Positions 33,590 to 45,465 of a stretch of DNA of 64,000 nt are shown piece after piece (the first letter of the stretch is position 1; every line of letters begins with the position of its first letter). Made by a program: the position numbers and the translations under genes. A model generated the notes under the pieces. That model had not been told where the DNA came from, did no database searches, and saw nothing but the letters and a program-made list of their open reading frames with translations. Source of the DNA: Brachionus rotundiformis (Eukaryota > Rotifera > Eurotatoria > Ploima > Brachionidae); contig JAESIW010000154.1 in assembly GCA_016802295.1 (NCBI GenBank), positions 213,663 to 277,662 of the forward strand, written 5' to 3'.

Positions 33590-34972
33590 ATGGATGATAA
33601 TGAATCAAAAAATAAAATAAAGAATACAATTGTGGGTGTAGTCCTTTCTTCAACAATTCATGGGATTCCTAATATAATTAAGTCATCAAACATTTCAATA
33701 AAATTTATATGGATCTTATTTACATTAATATCAGCTGGAATATGTGCATTCATGATTGTTAAAAGCCTAACAAGCTTTTTTGAATATGAAGTCACCACCA
33801 AGTCAAGAGTTGTTTTTGAACACTTTTCTTATTTTCCTATTATTACAATTTGTAATATTAATTATTTTTCCTCAATTCATTCGTTCAAATTGATTGAAAA
33901 ATACCAAACATATTACCAGAGTACTAATCCTTTTAGTGATTTTTTCATAAAAAAGTTAAAAAGTTTATCAAATAGTTCAGACTATCAAAATTATCCATCC
34001 TATTTAGGCGATTCACTAGAAAAATTGATAACATATTGCAGATATGCCGATGAAAATTGTAAAATTAGTGAATTTAAGTATTTTTTTCATCCAAAGTATG
34101 GCAATTGTTATCAATTCAACTCGGGCTATGATATCAATGAGAAAAAGATTGACTTGAAAAAAGCTATTTCGTCAGACAGATCAGATGGTCTAAAACTAAT
34201 TCTTAATATTAGTATACACGATGGTTTAAAATTTTTAAGTCCAAATTTAGGTGCTGTCATACTTATTCATAATCATACAACATATCCAATGATGGTTGAC
34301 GAAATCATAATATCTCCAAAATTTGAAACAAATATAGCTGTCTCAAGAACTTTCTTCAAATCCCAAGCAAAGCCTTATAGCAATTGCGATTCAAACACAC
34401 ATGATGTAAATAGCTATGATTCTGAATTTTATAAATTAGTTCATAAGCATACAGAGTACAATTTTAATCTGTGTATCTATCAATGTATGCAAAAATATCT
34501 CATTGATAAATGCAACTGTACGTTAATTAACATTCCATCTTTTTATGATAGAGATCACTGCCAAGATAATTGTATATTAGAAGCTTTGTTGAATTTAGAA
34601 CAAGATAATTACATTGAAAAGAAATGTGTAGAAAAATGTCCCTTAGAATGTGATGGTATGTGGTTCGATAAAACTATGTCATTTAGCAAATATTCAAATC
34701 GTTTTTTTGAAGAAAGTCTAAGGAAATACCATGGAAAATTAGTGAATTCAGAAGATCTTGCAGCTGTGAATATTTTCTACAAAAGTTTAAGCTATTCATC
34801 AATTACCGAAAATCCAACAACAACTGTAACTGATCTGTTGTCAGGCATCGGCGGAATTGCTGGTCTTTTTCTTGGAGTTAGTGTTCTTACTTTTGTAGAA
34901 TTGATTGAAATTTTGATCAAAATAATTTTAATTGGTAAAGAACGAAATAATAAAATAGAAAGTACAAATTAA
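33590..34972 (+). CDS. DEG/ENaC (amiloride-sensitive type) sodium channel subunit
   Basis: An intact single-exon frame of 460 residues. The gating HG dipeptide lies before TM1 (SSTIHGIPNI, residues 21-30). TM1 spans about residues 38-60. The post-TM1 motif FEYEVTTKSR and FPIITICN follow. The extracellular part is cysteine-rich (CIYQCMQKYLIDKCNCT, then CPLECDGMWF). TM2 has the selectivity region GLFLGVS at about residues 425-431. The extracellular loop is shorter than in mammalian ENaC/ASIC, but the order of motifs is complete. It would form trimeric Na+ channels gated by a peptide, acid or force; the ligand is not deducible. A broken paralogue lies tail to tail at 35696-36971. Confidence 0.93.
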   Translation: MDDNESKNKIKNTIVGVVLSSTIHGIPNIIKSSNISIKFIWILFTLISAGICAFMIVKSLTSFFEYEVTTKSRVVFEHFSYFPIITICNINYFSSIHSFKLIEKYQTYYQSTNPFSDFFIKKLKSLSNSSDYQNYPSYLGDSLEKLITYCRYADENCKISEFKYFFHPKYGNCYQFNSGYDINEKKIDLKKAISSDRSDGLKLILNISIHDGLKFLSPNLGAVILIHNHTTYPMMVDEIIISPKFETNIAVSRTFFKSQAKPYSNCDSNTHDVNSYDSEFYKLVHKHTEYNFNLCIYQCMQKYLIDKCNCTLINIPSFYDRDHCQDNCILEALLNLEQDNYIEKKCVEKCPLECDGMWFDKTMSFSKYSNRFFEESLRKYHGKLVNSEDLAAVNIFYKSLSYSSITENPTTTVTDLLSGIGGIAGLFLGVSVLTFVELIEILIKIILIGKERNNKIESTN

Positions 34973-35234
34973 ACTTTAAAATTATAGGATTAGATAAAAA
35001 TTAAATAATAAAAATTATTTTACATTTTTTTATCTATAATAAAATCATAAATACCAATATGTGTCTCTTCCATTTACATCACCTGGAAAACTGAAGTAAA
35101 TTTTTTTTTGGAAAAATAAACTTATTTATTTATAGCACTGAAAAAAAAATGTCTCAATAAAAAAACATTTTTATAAATAATAAATCAAATTGTAAATAGA
35201 ATAATTCACAGATTCGAAAGACAATAAAAATTCG

Positions 35235-35328
35235 CATTGACAATTTATACATTTTCTAAAAATTAAAATAAAATAATATTAAATATTAAAATTAATAATC
35301 TAGTAAATAACTTATTTATTTATTTTTT
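35235..35328. repeat. 93-bp direct repeat, left copy
   Basis: Begins CATTGACAATTTATACATTT and runs to the TTATTTATTTATTTTTT tract. The same sequence recurs 318 bp to the right (35553). The two copies bracket the NDRG exon fragment and appear identical over about 93 bp. Confidence 0.9.
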
Positions 35329-35552
35329 ATTAAAAATTGCAAGACTAAAGCCAATTTGTCAGGCGCTTCTCCGACCACATCGGCAACATCATCAACTTCA
35401 AGTAACGCCGAATTAGTCAACTTTTTCATATCGTCTTTTCGAGTATCATACAAAGCTCGATAAAACTTTTTGCACTCTTCTTCAGCTGAAGCTTTCTTGC
35501 CAACAATTATCAAAACCTCAGCATAAAGCTCGCTCAATCTCTCATTTATATT
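35329..35552 (-). pseudogene. Stray NDRG exon fragment
   Basis: Encodes NINERLSELYAEVLIIVGKK to the APDKLAL-ALQF region, matching residues of the last exon of the NDRG-like gene at 39512-40593 with only about three differences. It has no acceptor, no upstream exon and no C-terminal part. A 93-bp direct repeat flanks it on each side. It sits between two DEG/ENaC genes, unrelated to them. Not expected to make a protein. Confidence 0.9.
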
Positions 35553-35646
35553 CATTGACAATTTATACATTTTCTAAAAATTAAAATAAAATAATATTAA
35601 ATATTAAAATTAATAATCTAGTAAATAACTTATTTATTTATTTTTT
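35553..35646. repeat. 93-bp direct repeat, right copy
   Basis: Second copy of the repeat at 35235. It leads into the 3' end of the broken DEG/ENaC gene, so it is likely the original copy and part of that gene's 3' flank. Confidence 0.9.
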
Positions 35647-35695
35647 TAAATATTTTAAAAAATATTTCTATTAATAATAATTTTTTTGCAAAATA

Positions 35696-36971
35696 TTAAT
35701 TGATTATTCGCGTCTGTAAGAGTTTGATTAAATTGATTGATTTATCTGTGATGAATTTGCCAAATTCAAAACATAAAATAAATTCTACCAATGTCAAAAC
35801 ACTAACGCCCAGACATAATCCAGCAACGCCACCTATATTTGACATAAGAGTTATTATATCAATATTTGGATTTTCAGTAATCAATACATAATTTAAACTT
35901 TTAAAATAAATATTCACTACCGCTAAATCATTTGAGTCAATTTTTTTATTAAAATATTTTGAACCTTCTCCATTATATCTCTTTAAAGTTTTTTCAAATA
36001 TTAAGTTTGAAAACTGATTTGAAGTAATTGTTTTATCAAAACTCATCGTTTCACACTCTAGAGGACAATTTCTAATGCATTCATTTTCTATATAATTAAT
36101 ATTTTCTAAATACAAAAGAACTTTATCCATACAGTCACTATCTTCAAAATTGCAAGCTTTAGCCTCATAAAAACACGGAAAATTTGGAAATAAGCAATTG
36201 CATTTTTTATGAATAATTTTTGAAAACATTGATAAACGCATCTTCTTTGATTATATTGTTTTTCATGTCAATGCACTAGGCTAAAATATTCAGAGTCATA
36301 GCTTTTTGCACAGTCGCTGTAAGGTTTAGGATAAGAATTGAAAAAAGTTCTTGATAAAGCAATATTGGTTTCAGTTTTGGGTGAAATTGTAACTTCCTCG
36401 ACCATTAATGCATTATTTGTATGATTGTGAATCAAAATAACGCCACCAGCACTAGGACTTACTGATTTTAATTCATCGGACACACTTGTATTTAAAATGA
36501 GTCTAAGTCTTAAATTTCTTACATCGCATGGTTTTGTGAAAAATTCACACAAGACAATCATTTTTTCAAATGAATCACTTGATTGAGAAACATTATAGTT
36601 TAGGCCTTGCAAATACAATTGAAAGTAAATTAAGAGAGGGTTAATAAAGCTAACATATGATGTATAGAATAAAGTATGGACGTCAATATTTGAAGTATAT
36701 TTGTTCAAATTGCAAACGGTGACTGTTGGAAAAAGAGCTGTATATTCATTTATCTCTCTAATCTTTGTTGTTACTTCATATTTTAGGTAATTACTAATAT
36801 TTAATATGAACAAAGAAGAGCAAATGCTAAGCAAGTGAAAAATATCCATGTGACTCTATCAAAAATATTTTTTGATTTTAAGATACTTGGTATTCCATGC
36901 ATTGTTGATGAAAGTATCATATCTATGATAATTTTCTTCACTCTTTGCTTTTTTGAATTATCGTTATCCAT
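35696..36971 (-). pseudogene. Broken DEG/ENaC channel paralogue
   Basis: Similar throughout to the intact channel at 33590. It starts with an ATG at 36971 and keeps the HG motif (SSTMHGIPSI). A frameshift within TM1 (near 36800) moves the reading into another frame (YLKYEVTTK). The loop segment corresponding to FKYFFHPKYGNCYQF is deleted. An in-frame TGA follows SLVH (about 36264), and a second frameshift lies near 36200, before CNCLFPN. The C-terminal half, including GLCLGVS and the TM2 region, is intact. It cannot give a full channel without repair. Confidence 0.88.
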
Positions 36972-37259
36972 TGTTTTTTTTTCGTTTTTTTTCGGAAATT
37001 TTTTGGCGTTATTTTATATTTTATACATTTAAAATTATTTTTTCCGTAACTAAACGGAAATTAAAAAGTTTTAGACAAATATAATAAATTTGTCAATTGT
37101 ATTTATGTTGTTTTAAATACTAATAGCATTGTAGTATATAAACTTTTAATTTTTAGATAATTTCCTAAAAACTAATTTTTAAATCACTACCCAAGGAATT
37201 TTAAAAAAATAATTTTTATATTGGCGAATGTGTTTCAGCAACCGAAAAACTCATACTAA

Positions 37260-37379
37260 ATAAGCTACGAAGAAATTAAAAAAATCAACGAAGAAGAATA
37301 TGTTGTTCTACCAGAATGTGTCCCCAACTACAGGAGCTATTTTAAACTACGCTGAGCGGCTCTTAAATCGGCATATTGA
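37260..37379 (+). pseudogene. Coding-like relic, family unknown
   Basis: Reads ISYEEIKKINEEEYVVLPEC, then VPNYRSYFKLR, an in-frame TGA, and AALKSAY before another TGA. Composition is clearly protein-like in an AT-rich background, but there is no ATG or splice partner. The family is not recognised. Confidence 0.3.
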
Positions 37380-39511
37380 AGTTTTTGATCAAATTAAAAT
37401 GATCATGCTCAAATTATAACAAAAATATATTTTTAAAATATTTTCTACTAAAAAAATTTATTGCAGAATCCCATTTCAAAATTAAACATACAATGTTAAA
37501 CTTAATTTTATATGTCTGAAAACTTCTGCAAAAACTTAATGCATGCTGAATTTCCTATCGTTAAACATTTCTTGTTACACAATAAAAATATATCTCTACA
37601 TTGAATTTTTCAATTAAAAATATTCTAACAAATTTTGAACATGATAATTAAATTTTGATTATAAACTTCAATATACCCTTAAATCTGGGTCTCAGTTCTC
37701 TTAAACAAAATTGGGACAAATATATACCAGAGCAAAAGACTATCATAGAGTAAGGAATAAAATTATTCCTCTCAGGTAGGCTAAGTAAGTTATTCAACTA
37801 ACAATAACAATAACAATATAAATGCTTAAAAGTATTTAAATTGTAAAGCTGGCAAGCTTAGTAAAATTGTCCCTTGTCTTTTATACATAATACTCTGGGA
37901 TTTTATGTGTATAAACATATTTTTAAACTTATAAAATACGATGGAACTTTATGTGAAAAAAGCTAAGAATTAAGTGAAATTTAGATTAAAAAAGTCAATA
38001 TTTGGCTGTTTTTTTAAGAAAACACTTTTTACCTTTTGAAATATTTTGAAACGGTCTCATAATTTGGAATAATCTGTACTTTTCAATGAAAATTTGAAAT
38101 TATTTATTCTGAAGAAAAATTGAATTAACTAAGAGACGTTTATTTTTTACAAAAATATCATATTTAATGCTTAAGAAAACTAAACTTTTATAAAGAATAT
38201 ATTTAACAATATAAATTTATTTTGTAAGCATTAAAACTATAGAAAAAATTTAAATCTCACAAGAAAATTGTCATGTTTTAGATAACTTCCCATCAAGTTT
38301 AATTTAATTTACTATGTACATCTTATTTCAATTGTAAATTAGTTTTACCAGATTTTATTTCATTAAATTTCTCAGGAACATTAAGGCATGTCTCATTTAA
38401 ACTTGCTTCTATTTCAGTCAAAAATTATCCCTAATTTGTTTATTTACAAAAAAGGAAACTCATGAATCATGTCCAATGTCTTTAATTAAAGCCTTTTGAG
38501 TCGTTGCCAAAACACTAACTTATACCTGTTTCAAACTGAAAGATGTTATTTTTAGATTCTAGATTTTTACCAAAGTAATTAATCTTTTTCGAGAATGGTT
38601 TACTAGATCTTAGGTTTTAAATTTGGGCCTTAGATATATGAGACGCTTTCTATGATTTATTTGAAATCATTTGGCAAAAGATTAAATTAAAGGCATATTA
38701 TATATTTCTGTTTTTGCTTTACAACAAATTTTTTTATAAAGTTAATTAATTTGCAAATATTTCAAGTTGGTTTATTTTCAATTATTACTTCGAGTTTTTA
38801 CATAAGCAAATTATATTCCTAATGAACCAACTTCATGTCGAAAAAATAAAAACAAAAACCACCATTTTCCTTTTAATTTAATTTCTGAATTCATTTGCTA
38901 AAATAAATTATTACTTTTAGCATTATTTTTTTAATTATTATTTAGAAATTAGATAAAATAAAAAGAAAACAAATTTTTCAGAATTAGTTGGTTTAAATCC
39001 TAATTTTAAAAAGCAGATTCATTTTAGTTTAATTAAAAAATGAATAGAAAATGAGTTAATTCTATAATTAATTTCGCCTTTGATCAATTTCTAACGCTCG
39101 CTTAAACTAAAGCTTTAGCACTTAGTCCATAACCTAAAAAAACTTAAAACAAATTTTTAATGAAAAATAAAATTAAAATTAATACTTTCTTAATCATAAA
39201 AAAAATTTGTCTCAATTTAAAAAATACATGAATGGATTATAAATTAAGACTTAAAAATACGATTTTGGCTTCATTTTTCTCCCGTCTCGATATAAAATAC
39301 AAAATACATGATAGTTAAAAAAATCGAAGTCTAGAAAATATAAAATGGTTCTCATGTTTTTACATCGAGCCCTTCCTTTCATTAATAAATTATTTTTACA
39401 ATATATTAAAATAAAAGATAAATCTACATATTTTATTAATCAAATCTACCCAAATAAAAATCTAATATCACATAAAATAATATTCAAAAATGATCTGAAG
39501 AATAAAGAAAA
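37380..39511. other. Long AT-rich spacer
   Basis: No gene, RNA or clear repeat recognised. Confidence 0.5.
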
Positions 39512-40593
39512 TTAATAATGACGTTTGTCAGCATCTTCCATTGAGAAACGCGTGCTCATTTTACCAAGACCAGGTAGTTCTTTTTTCATAGGCATAGCTG
39601 GCAATAAACCGATACCTTGTAAGAAAAATTGCAAGGCTAAAGCCAATTTGTCAGGCGCTTCTCCGACCACATCGGCAACATCATCAACTTCAAGTAACGC
39701 CGAATTAGTCAACTTTTTCATATCGTCTTTTCGAGTATCATACAAAGCTCGATAAAACTTTTTGCACTCTTCTTCAGCTGAAGCTTTCTTGCCAACAATT
39801 ATCAAAACATCAGCATAAAGCTCGCTCAATCTCTCATTTATATTTGTTCGGCTTAATTTTAAAAAAAATTATTTAAAGTAATGCTTGATTTATTTATATG
39901 ATAAATTACTTAAAAAATGATTCTATAAAAAGAGATAAATTTTTAGCATTACGATTATGGTACAATTTATCCTGAAACTCTTTGATGTTTGATTGGACCA
40001 GTTGGTTTTCTAGATTGCTGTGACCATATCGGTGCCACAAAAGAAAGGCCTCATCGCCCTCAGCCATGTGGTGACTTCTAGCAGGCTCTAATAAATGGTT
40101 TACTTTTTCCTTAAAAACTTGAAAAAATGATGCAGTTGCTCCTGTGGGATGAATCAAAGCCAGCCCTAGGCACCTGTTTGGATACTGCATAGCGAAACGC
40201 GCAGCTACATTCGCTCCAGCTCCTTCTCCCAACACGGTCACTTCATGAAGATTAAAATGATTCAAAACAAGAATTAGTTCCTGAGCCAGCTCTTGAACAC
40301 TTGGATATGATCGTTCTAGATCGGCCGCGTTTGGCTCTTGGCCCGGAAGATCAACGTGAATCCAAATGATGCGATTTTTCAACTCGGCCATCTCTGGACA
40401 AGAGACCAAATGCTGAAAAGATGTATCTTGTATTAAAAAGTTCAATATTTTCATTTTTCTAAACAAGTAATATTTATACGATCACATCCAACATCGTGGA
40501 TGGTCAATATGTGACATCTTTGATGTGATGGGCATGTTTCGTCTTGGATGAAAGCTGTATAATCCAAATTGAGGATTTTTGAATGAATTTTAA
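39512..40593 (-). CDS. NDRG-like alpha/beta-hydrolase-fold protein 1, 5' partial
   Basis: Three exons seen: 40593..40480, 40426..39910 and 39851..39512, with introns of 53 and 58 nt. The phases fit and the joined product reads HDVGCDHTSFQHLVSCPEMA across the first junction and ESFFNRTNINERLSELYADV across the second, as in NDRG proteins. The hydrolase 'elbow' is GEGAGAN, without a serine nucleophile, which agrees with NDRG being non-catalytic. About 323 residues are accounted for (NDRG usually 340-390), so a short first exon with the ATG is missing. NDRG proteins are cytosolic stress, trafficking and differentiation factors. A second copy lies 5 kb upstream (45466) and a stray exon fragment at 35329. 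Confidence 0.88.
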
Positions 40594-41739
40594 CTGACTT
40601 AAATTCCTTGTTTATTTAAAATTTAGATATTAAGCTTGGATTTATCAGAATATAAATGAATAAAAATATTAAGCACATTAATAATTTCAAAAATTTTCTC
40701 AATTACACTTACTTTAGAGCTTTGAGACATTTTTGGAAAATTTCTTTAAAATAAAGATAAATATTTTTTTTGTTTTCCTAAAAAAATTCTTAATTTTAAT
40801 TACTGAAATTAATGAAATAAATAAATTAGAAAATAGTATAGAGATAATAAATATTTTAGACTAATGAATCTGTTTTTAAAACTTAAATTTTTAAATTGAT
40901 TGGCACAAAAAAGGAGTGCCATTTAAATAACAAGCCGAATTCATTCGTCATTACTTAATTTATAAATAAGTTCTGAATTTTTTTCTAATTAAATTATAAT
41001 TTAAAAAAGCCTCGGGATTATTTATTTCCAAGAATGCAATATAATTTGGTTTCTATGCCAAGCAGAATGATAATTTTTTTAAACATAAGCAATTAAAAAT
41101 TAAGAAGATTTTATGTTTATGAATTTTTGGCCTTTAAATAAGCGTTTTTCGATTAAAATGATAAAAAACAACGCTAACAAAATGCTATCAGTGGTTTTGA
41201 ATATAAAAGATAAGATTTGGGTGACAATTAACCACCACGCTAAAAAACACCTTTTTAAAGAAAATCGAGTTTATTTATAAAGCATATAATAAAAATAATT
41301 TGAGTGGAATTATTAATAGAAAATGATAGGAATAATTTATTATGGTCTCTCTTTTTTTGAGGCTTTTAAATCTAATTGTAAGAAAAATCAATGAAAATTA
41401 TAATAATCAAATAATAATTTTGCTGTTATGAATTTTTTAACACTCGTAAAAAGATAAATTTTCTACCTAGCTTCGAGTTTAAATAATCAACATTCAAGTA
41501 TCCAGATCTCATTTAAACAAGATTTTTTAAATTTAGACTGTAAAAATGTTAAATAAACTTTTATGATAAAAAAAAAGCAAAAAGCTAAACTTGAACGAAA
41601 AACGATATTTTATCGTTCAATGAAATTATTATATTATTACTTATTTTAGAATCAAATTTCTTGAAAATTTATCTTTTTTCAAAAGAAAATTATTGTTTAA
41701 ATTTTTTATGTAAAAATATGCAAAAATTTATTGCACTTT
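40594..41739. other. Spacer; should hold the missing first NDRG exon
   Basis: AT-rich. I could not place the start exon. No other feature seen. Confidence 0.4.
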
Positions 41740-41879
41740 TCATTTATCTAAATAGAAATAATAAAAAGAAAATTTTTTTTTGCGCAATTTATTCTTAAAA
41801 TAAATACGAAAACTTATTTTGAACAAAATTAAAAATTGAGTTCTTATTGAAATTGTTTTTTCTCTCTTTTTAGCTTGAG

Positions 41880-42090
41880 ACATAATTCTAAATAAATTAG
41901 GAAAAAGTTTTCTCTGATGAATTGAAAATTTACCTGGGCGTATAATTTTACCACCGGGAAGAGTATTCAGAGTTATTACAAAAAACAAAACACAAGAGGG
42001 TATAAGAGCCTGTTGCCGAGTGAACCATGATCTGTTTTTGGGTACCAAGATTAGTTCTAGGACTCTTGTTGTCTCCTTCTATTTATAAAT
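41880..42090 (-). other. GC-richer promoter-like or LTR-like segment
   Basis: On the minus strand, TATAAATAG at about 42080 is followed by a GC-richer stretch (GGTACCCAAAAACAGATC, a TCCCGGTGGTAAAA donor-like site). A 102-codon frame overlaps it but begins at a TTG and degrades into Lys/Phe-rich noise. It could be a first exon, a solo LTR or a transposon promoter. I cannot decide. Confidence 0.25.
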
Positions 42091-42130
42091 AACTTAATAT
42101 CTAATTGATATTTATATAAACAATTAAGCA

Positions 42131-43790
42131 TATTGTCAGTTGTTACCTGAAATAATAATTCTTATAAATTGACAAGAGGATTTCTTGTTCTTGGTCAATA
42201 AAAGGCTACTTTAAGACTTTTTATTTGATGACTTTATTTTATTCTAAATGACTGAAAGAATATTAAGATAACGGCTTATAAGACAAGCTAAACAAATTCT
42301 GTAAAAACTCTGAATAATTGAAAAAGGTTTAAATTTATGATATCATCATGATTACATCTTTTGATCAGTGTGCTCAAATATAAAAAAAATGTGTCTTTTA
42401 TTTAATTGCTAAAATTATTTCTTATAAGTGTTAAATAATATTATATTTCATTTAAGAGCAAATTCTATGGAATTAAAATTTTTATTTAAAAATAAATAAA
42501 TTATTTTTAGATATTAGATTGGTTTTGAACAAATAAATCGTTTTAGATGAGATTAGATTTGAATCTTTAGTAAAAATATGAGCTTTTGTGTTCTAGTTTT
42601 TTTAGTCTAAATTTTTTCATCGACAAATTCTTCAAAAATTTCTCTAATATATGAAATTATGAGTGATTTTTGATTATTTAATAAAGTTAAAATTATTTTA
42701 AAAATTTTCACATATAACAAAATTAAATTGAATTAAAAACCGATCTAGTTCCATTTAATAAAATATTTTATTGATTTGCTCATTTAAATATGTGATATTT
42801 GCTTACCTTAAATTTTAAATATCAAATACAGAAAATTTTATCTTTTGGTAATAATATTAAATATTGATTTTTTTTTATATTATTGAATTTAAAACACACT
42901 GATAATTAAAAATATTTTAAAATCTAGCAGTTTAAATTTTTTAAATTAAAATCTTTTTGAATCTTTAAAGAATCTTTCTCCTTTTCATGAACAAATGACA
43001 GAATATCATTTTATCTTTATAGTATATCCTTTTTGGATAAAAGAATTTAGCTTAAAAAAATACTTTTCCTTTATTACATTTTGAAATAAGTTTTTGTACG
43101 ACCAGATTTTTGCAAACTAATCCAAGCCATTACTAATGTTGGAAATAAGTTTTCGCCAAAAATTCGATAAAATATTCAAGTTCATAATATATTTTAAAGA
43201 AAAAAACTTCGGACCTCTAATTTTGTTGACTTCACGTCTAGAAATAACAAATGACCACCATCATCTACCATAAAAAATTATTTTTCGAAAAAAATAACCA
43301 GTAAAATCCTATAAACGGAAGCCTTGTTTTTTGGTCAATATTGGAGAATTCATAGACGTTGATTTTTATGCTTATCAGGCAAAAGTACAACATTTTGCTT
43401 ATATCTATTAATAAATAATGGAACAGCTATATAATATATTTTAATTCAATTAAGAGTATTTTGAATTTGAATAAAATTGATGAATAAATTCATTAAAATT
43501 TCCATTTTCATATTTCCATTAACTTTTTTTATCGTAATTTTACATAAAATTCCAATTCTATTTTTGATGATTCTTTAATTCGTGTAAAAATTTCTTGTAG
43601 AGAAAAAAAAATTATTCAATATCCTTCATATAATTTTTCTTTCGAAGCCGGTGGATGGTGCGAGCCAGAAAGAGAAACTATATAGAAATAAGAAACAAGT
43701 ATAGCAAAATAATAAAATATTCTTCTAATATTTGTGAAAATAATTTAGCCAAGTTATTAAAATCAACAATCGAGCTCTCTATAATTATTT
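42131..43790. other. AT-rich spacer
   Basis: No supported feature. Confidence 0.45.
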
Positions 43791-44176
43791 AAATCTAAAA
43801 ACTGCAAAACTGCTATTAATGACAGATCGAAGTGGAAAAAGCATCACAAATATGGTTCATATTGCAAATACTTCAAATCAATATTCAAAAAAGTCTCAAA
43901 TCAAGATTTACCGATACAAGCTAATAGAAAAAGAGGACAACCATAAGGTACAGCTGGAGCCCTAGAACACCAACCGAAAGAGACTCAATCATCAAATTTA
44001 GCACCAAAAGGCATTGATTCAGATGATGATAATGATGCAAGTAATCCAATTGAAGAAAATGTATCCAAAAGACTGAGAATTGTTTCAAACATACAAGCTG
44101 AAGAAAAGTTGTGTGATAAATGTGGTGCAAAAATGATTAAAAGAAGATATTGGGCTTGCTCAAACAAATGTGGAAA
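43791..44176 (+). pseudogene. Relic of a zinc-finger/transposase-like protein C-terminus
   Basis: The plus frame reads NRKRGQP (AT-hook-like), stop, ALEHQPKETQSSNLAPKGID, an acidic DSDDDNDASNP run, then a zinc-ribbon-like end CDKCGAKMIKRRYWACSNKC. This layout resembles the tails of FLYWCH/MULE-type transposon proteins. One internal stop. Two minus-strand ORFs over this region are shadows. Confidence 0.4.
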
Positions 44177-44311
44177 AATTTTAATTTTTGTGGTAAAATT
44201 GAATAAAAAATTTTTTTTTAATAAATTTGGTATATTTCTATTAAATTAGGTGTGAAAAAAATAGTGTCATTTTATATTTTTATTTTTTTCTTTTGTTTTT
44301 GAGTTCAAAAC

Positions 44312-44990
44312 GATGACCCGTCAGCTGACCATCTCATTAATGTTAAAAAAGTAAGTGTAAAATTGTCAAAATTAGAGCCAAATAAAGATAAAGGACGCGA
44401 CATAATTCATTAAACACATCACAGCAGGTTTCTTACCAAAAAAGTCATGTCTGAAAAATTTATTGGAAAATTTAGACTTTATTTATGAAGCTATTGGTTT
44501 ATCGGTTTACCTCATTTATAAATATTTAATTAAAGTCTCTTATAGAAAGATTCTTATTGTGATGCTTATGCTGATGACACGAAGATAATCAAAAATTGAT
44601 GATTTCAACTCGATTTATAGCCTAAAATCGGATATAGATAGAGTGCGTAAATGGTCAAAAGAATGGTAGGCTCAGCTTAATGAAGATAAATAAATGTAAA
44701 GTTGTTCAAATTGGTAACAAAATCCAGAGTTTGATTATAAGATTGGTTTGAAAGTCAAAAGGTATTAGGGTATTTACATACAGAGTGATTTAAAAAAGAA
44801 TAAACAAGTCAAAAATGCTACAGCTAAAGCAAATAAAATGTTGGGTTTAATACAGAAAACATTTAATTATCCCTGTAGCTAGACTATAAAATTATTGAAT
44901 TGTTCGATGGTTATACCACACCTGGAATATGCTATCAGTGCATGATGCCCTTATTTAGAAAAATATATTGATCTTTTAATTAAGACAATC
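44312..44990 (+). mobile_element. CR1/L2-like non-LTR retrotransposon fossil
   Basis: Contains LSKLEPNKDKGRD (start of the reverse transcriptase domain), the catalytic-box remnant AYADDTKI at 44561-44584, then LKSDIDRVRKWSKEW and NEDK-CKVVQIG, all CR1-like. Frames change several times and much of the domain between the first two motifs is missing. Inactive. Confidence 0.8.
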
Positions 44991-45026
44991 TACACTAAAG
45001 TCTAGGTTTTTTTTTTTCAAAATAAA

Positions 45027-45209
45027 GTGATCCTACCAAAAAATATTGACAAGCCATGGAAATCGTTTTTTGGATATGCAAATAGACTAATTAAGGATGC
45101 TTTACATGATGCTTGTAATGCCTCGTCTTCAATTTCCTTTAGTTATTTGTGTCCATATATTGAGATAAATATAGCTGAAATAGACAAGTTTTCATGGATA
45201 AGAAATTAA
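45027..45209 (+). pseudogene. Coding-like relic downstream of the CR1 fossil
   Basis: About 60 codons reading PKNIDKPWKSFFGYANRLIK, then DALHDACNASSSISFSYLCP, ending IDKFSWIRN and TAA. Composition is protein-like and an AG precedes it, but no ATG is evident. It may belong to the adjacent mobile element or to an unrelated lost gene. Not recognised. Confidence 0.3.
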
Positions 45210-45465
45210 TCTTAAAATTTTAATTTTTGCCTTTGAATAAGGCTTCATTCTGCATACTACAAGCATATAACAAAGAATTTTAAGTTAACTAAATTTTCAA
45301 ATTGTTGTGTATAAAATTTATTATGCAATCAAAAATTCTATAAATATCTTAAAAAGATTAATAGTTCACTAATTTTAAAAGTCCAATTAATTTTATTTCA
45401 AAATTACAATTTAAAATAAGTTTAAGTATAAAATACAAAAAAAAATAACAATACTCCTAATAAAA

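Noticed and set aside
41740..42048. 102-codon minus-strand ORF
   Set aside because: Begins at a non-ATG codon and degrades into Lys/Phe-rich sequence; kept only as a promoter-like or LTR-like region of uncertain nature.
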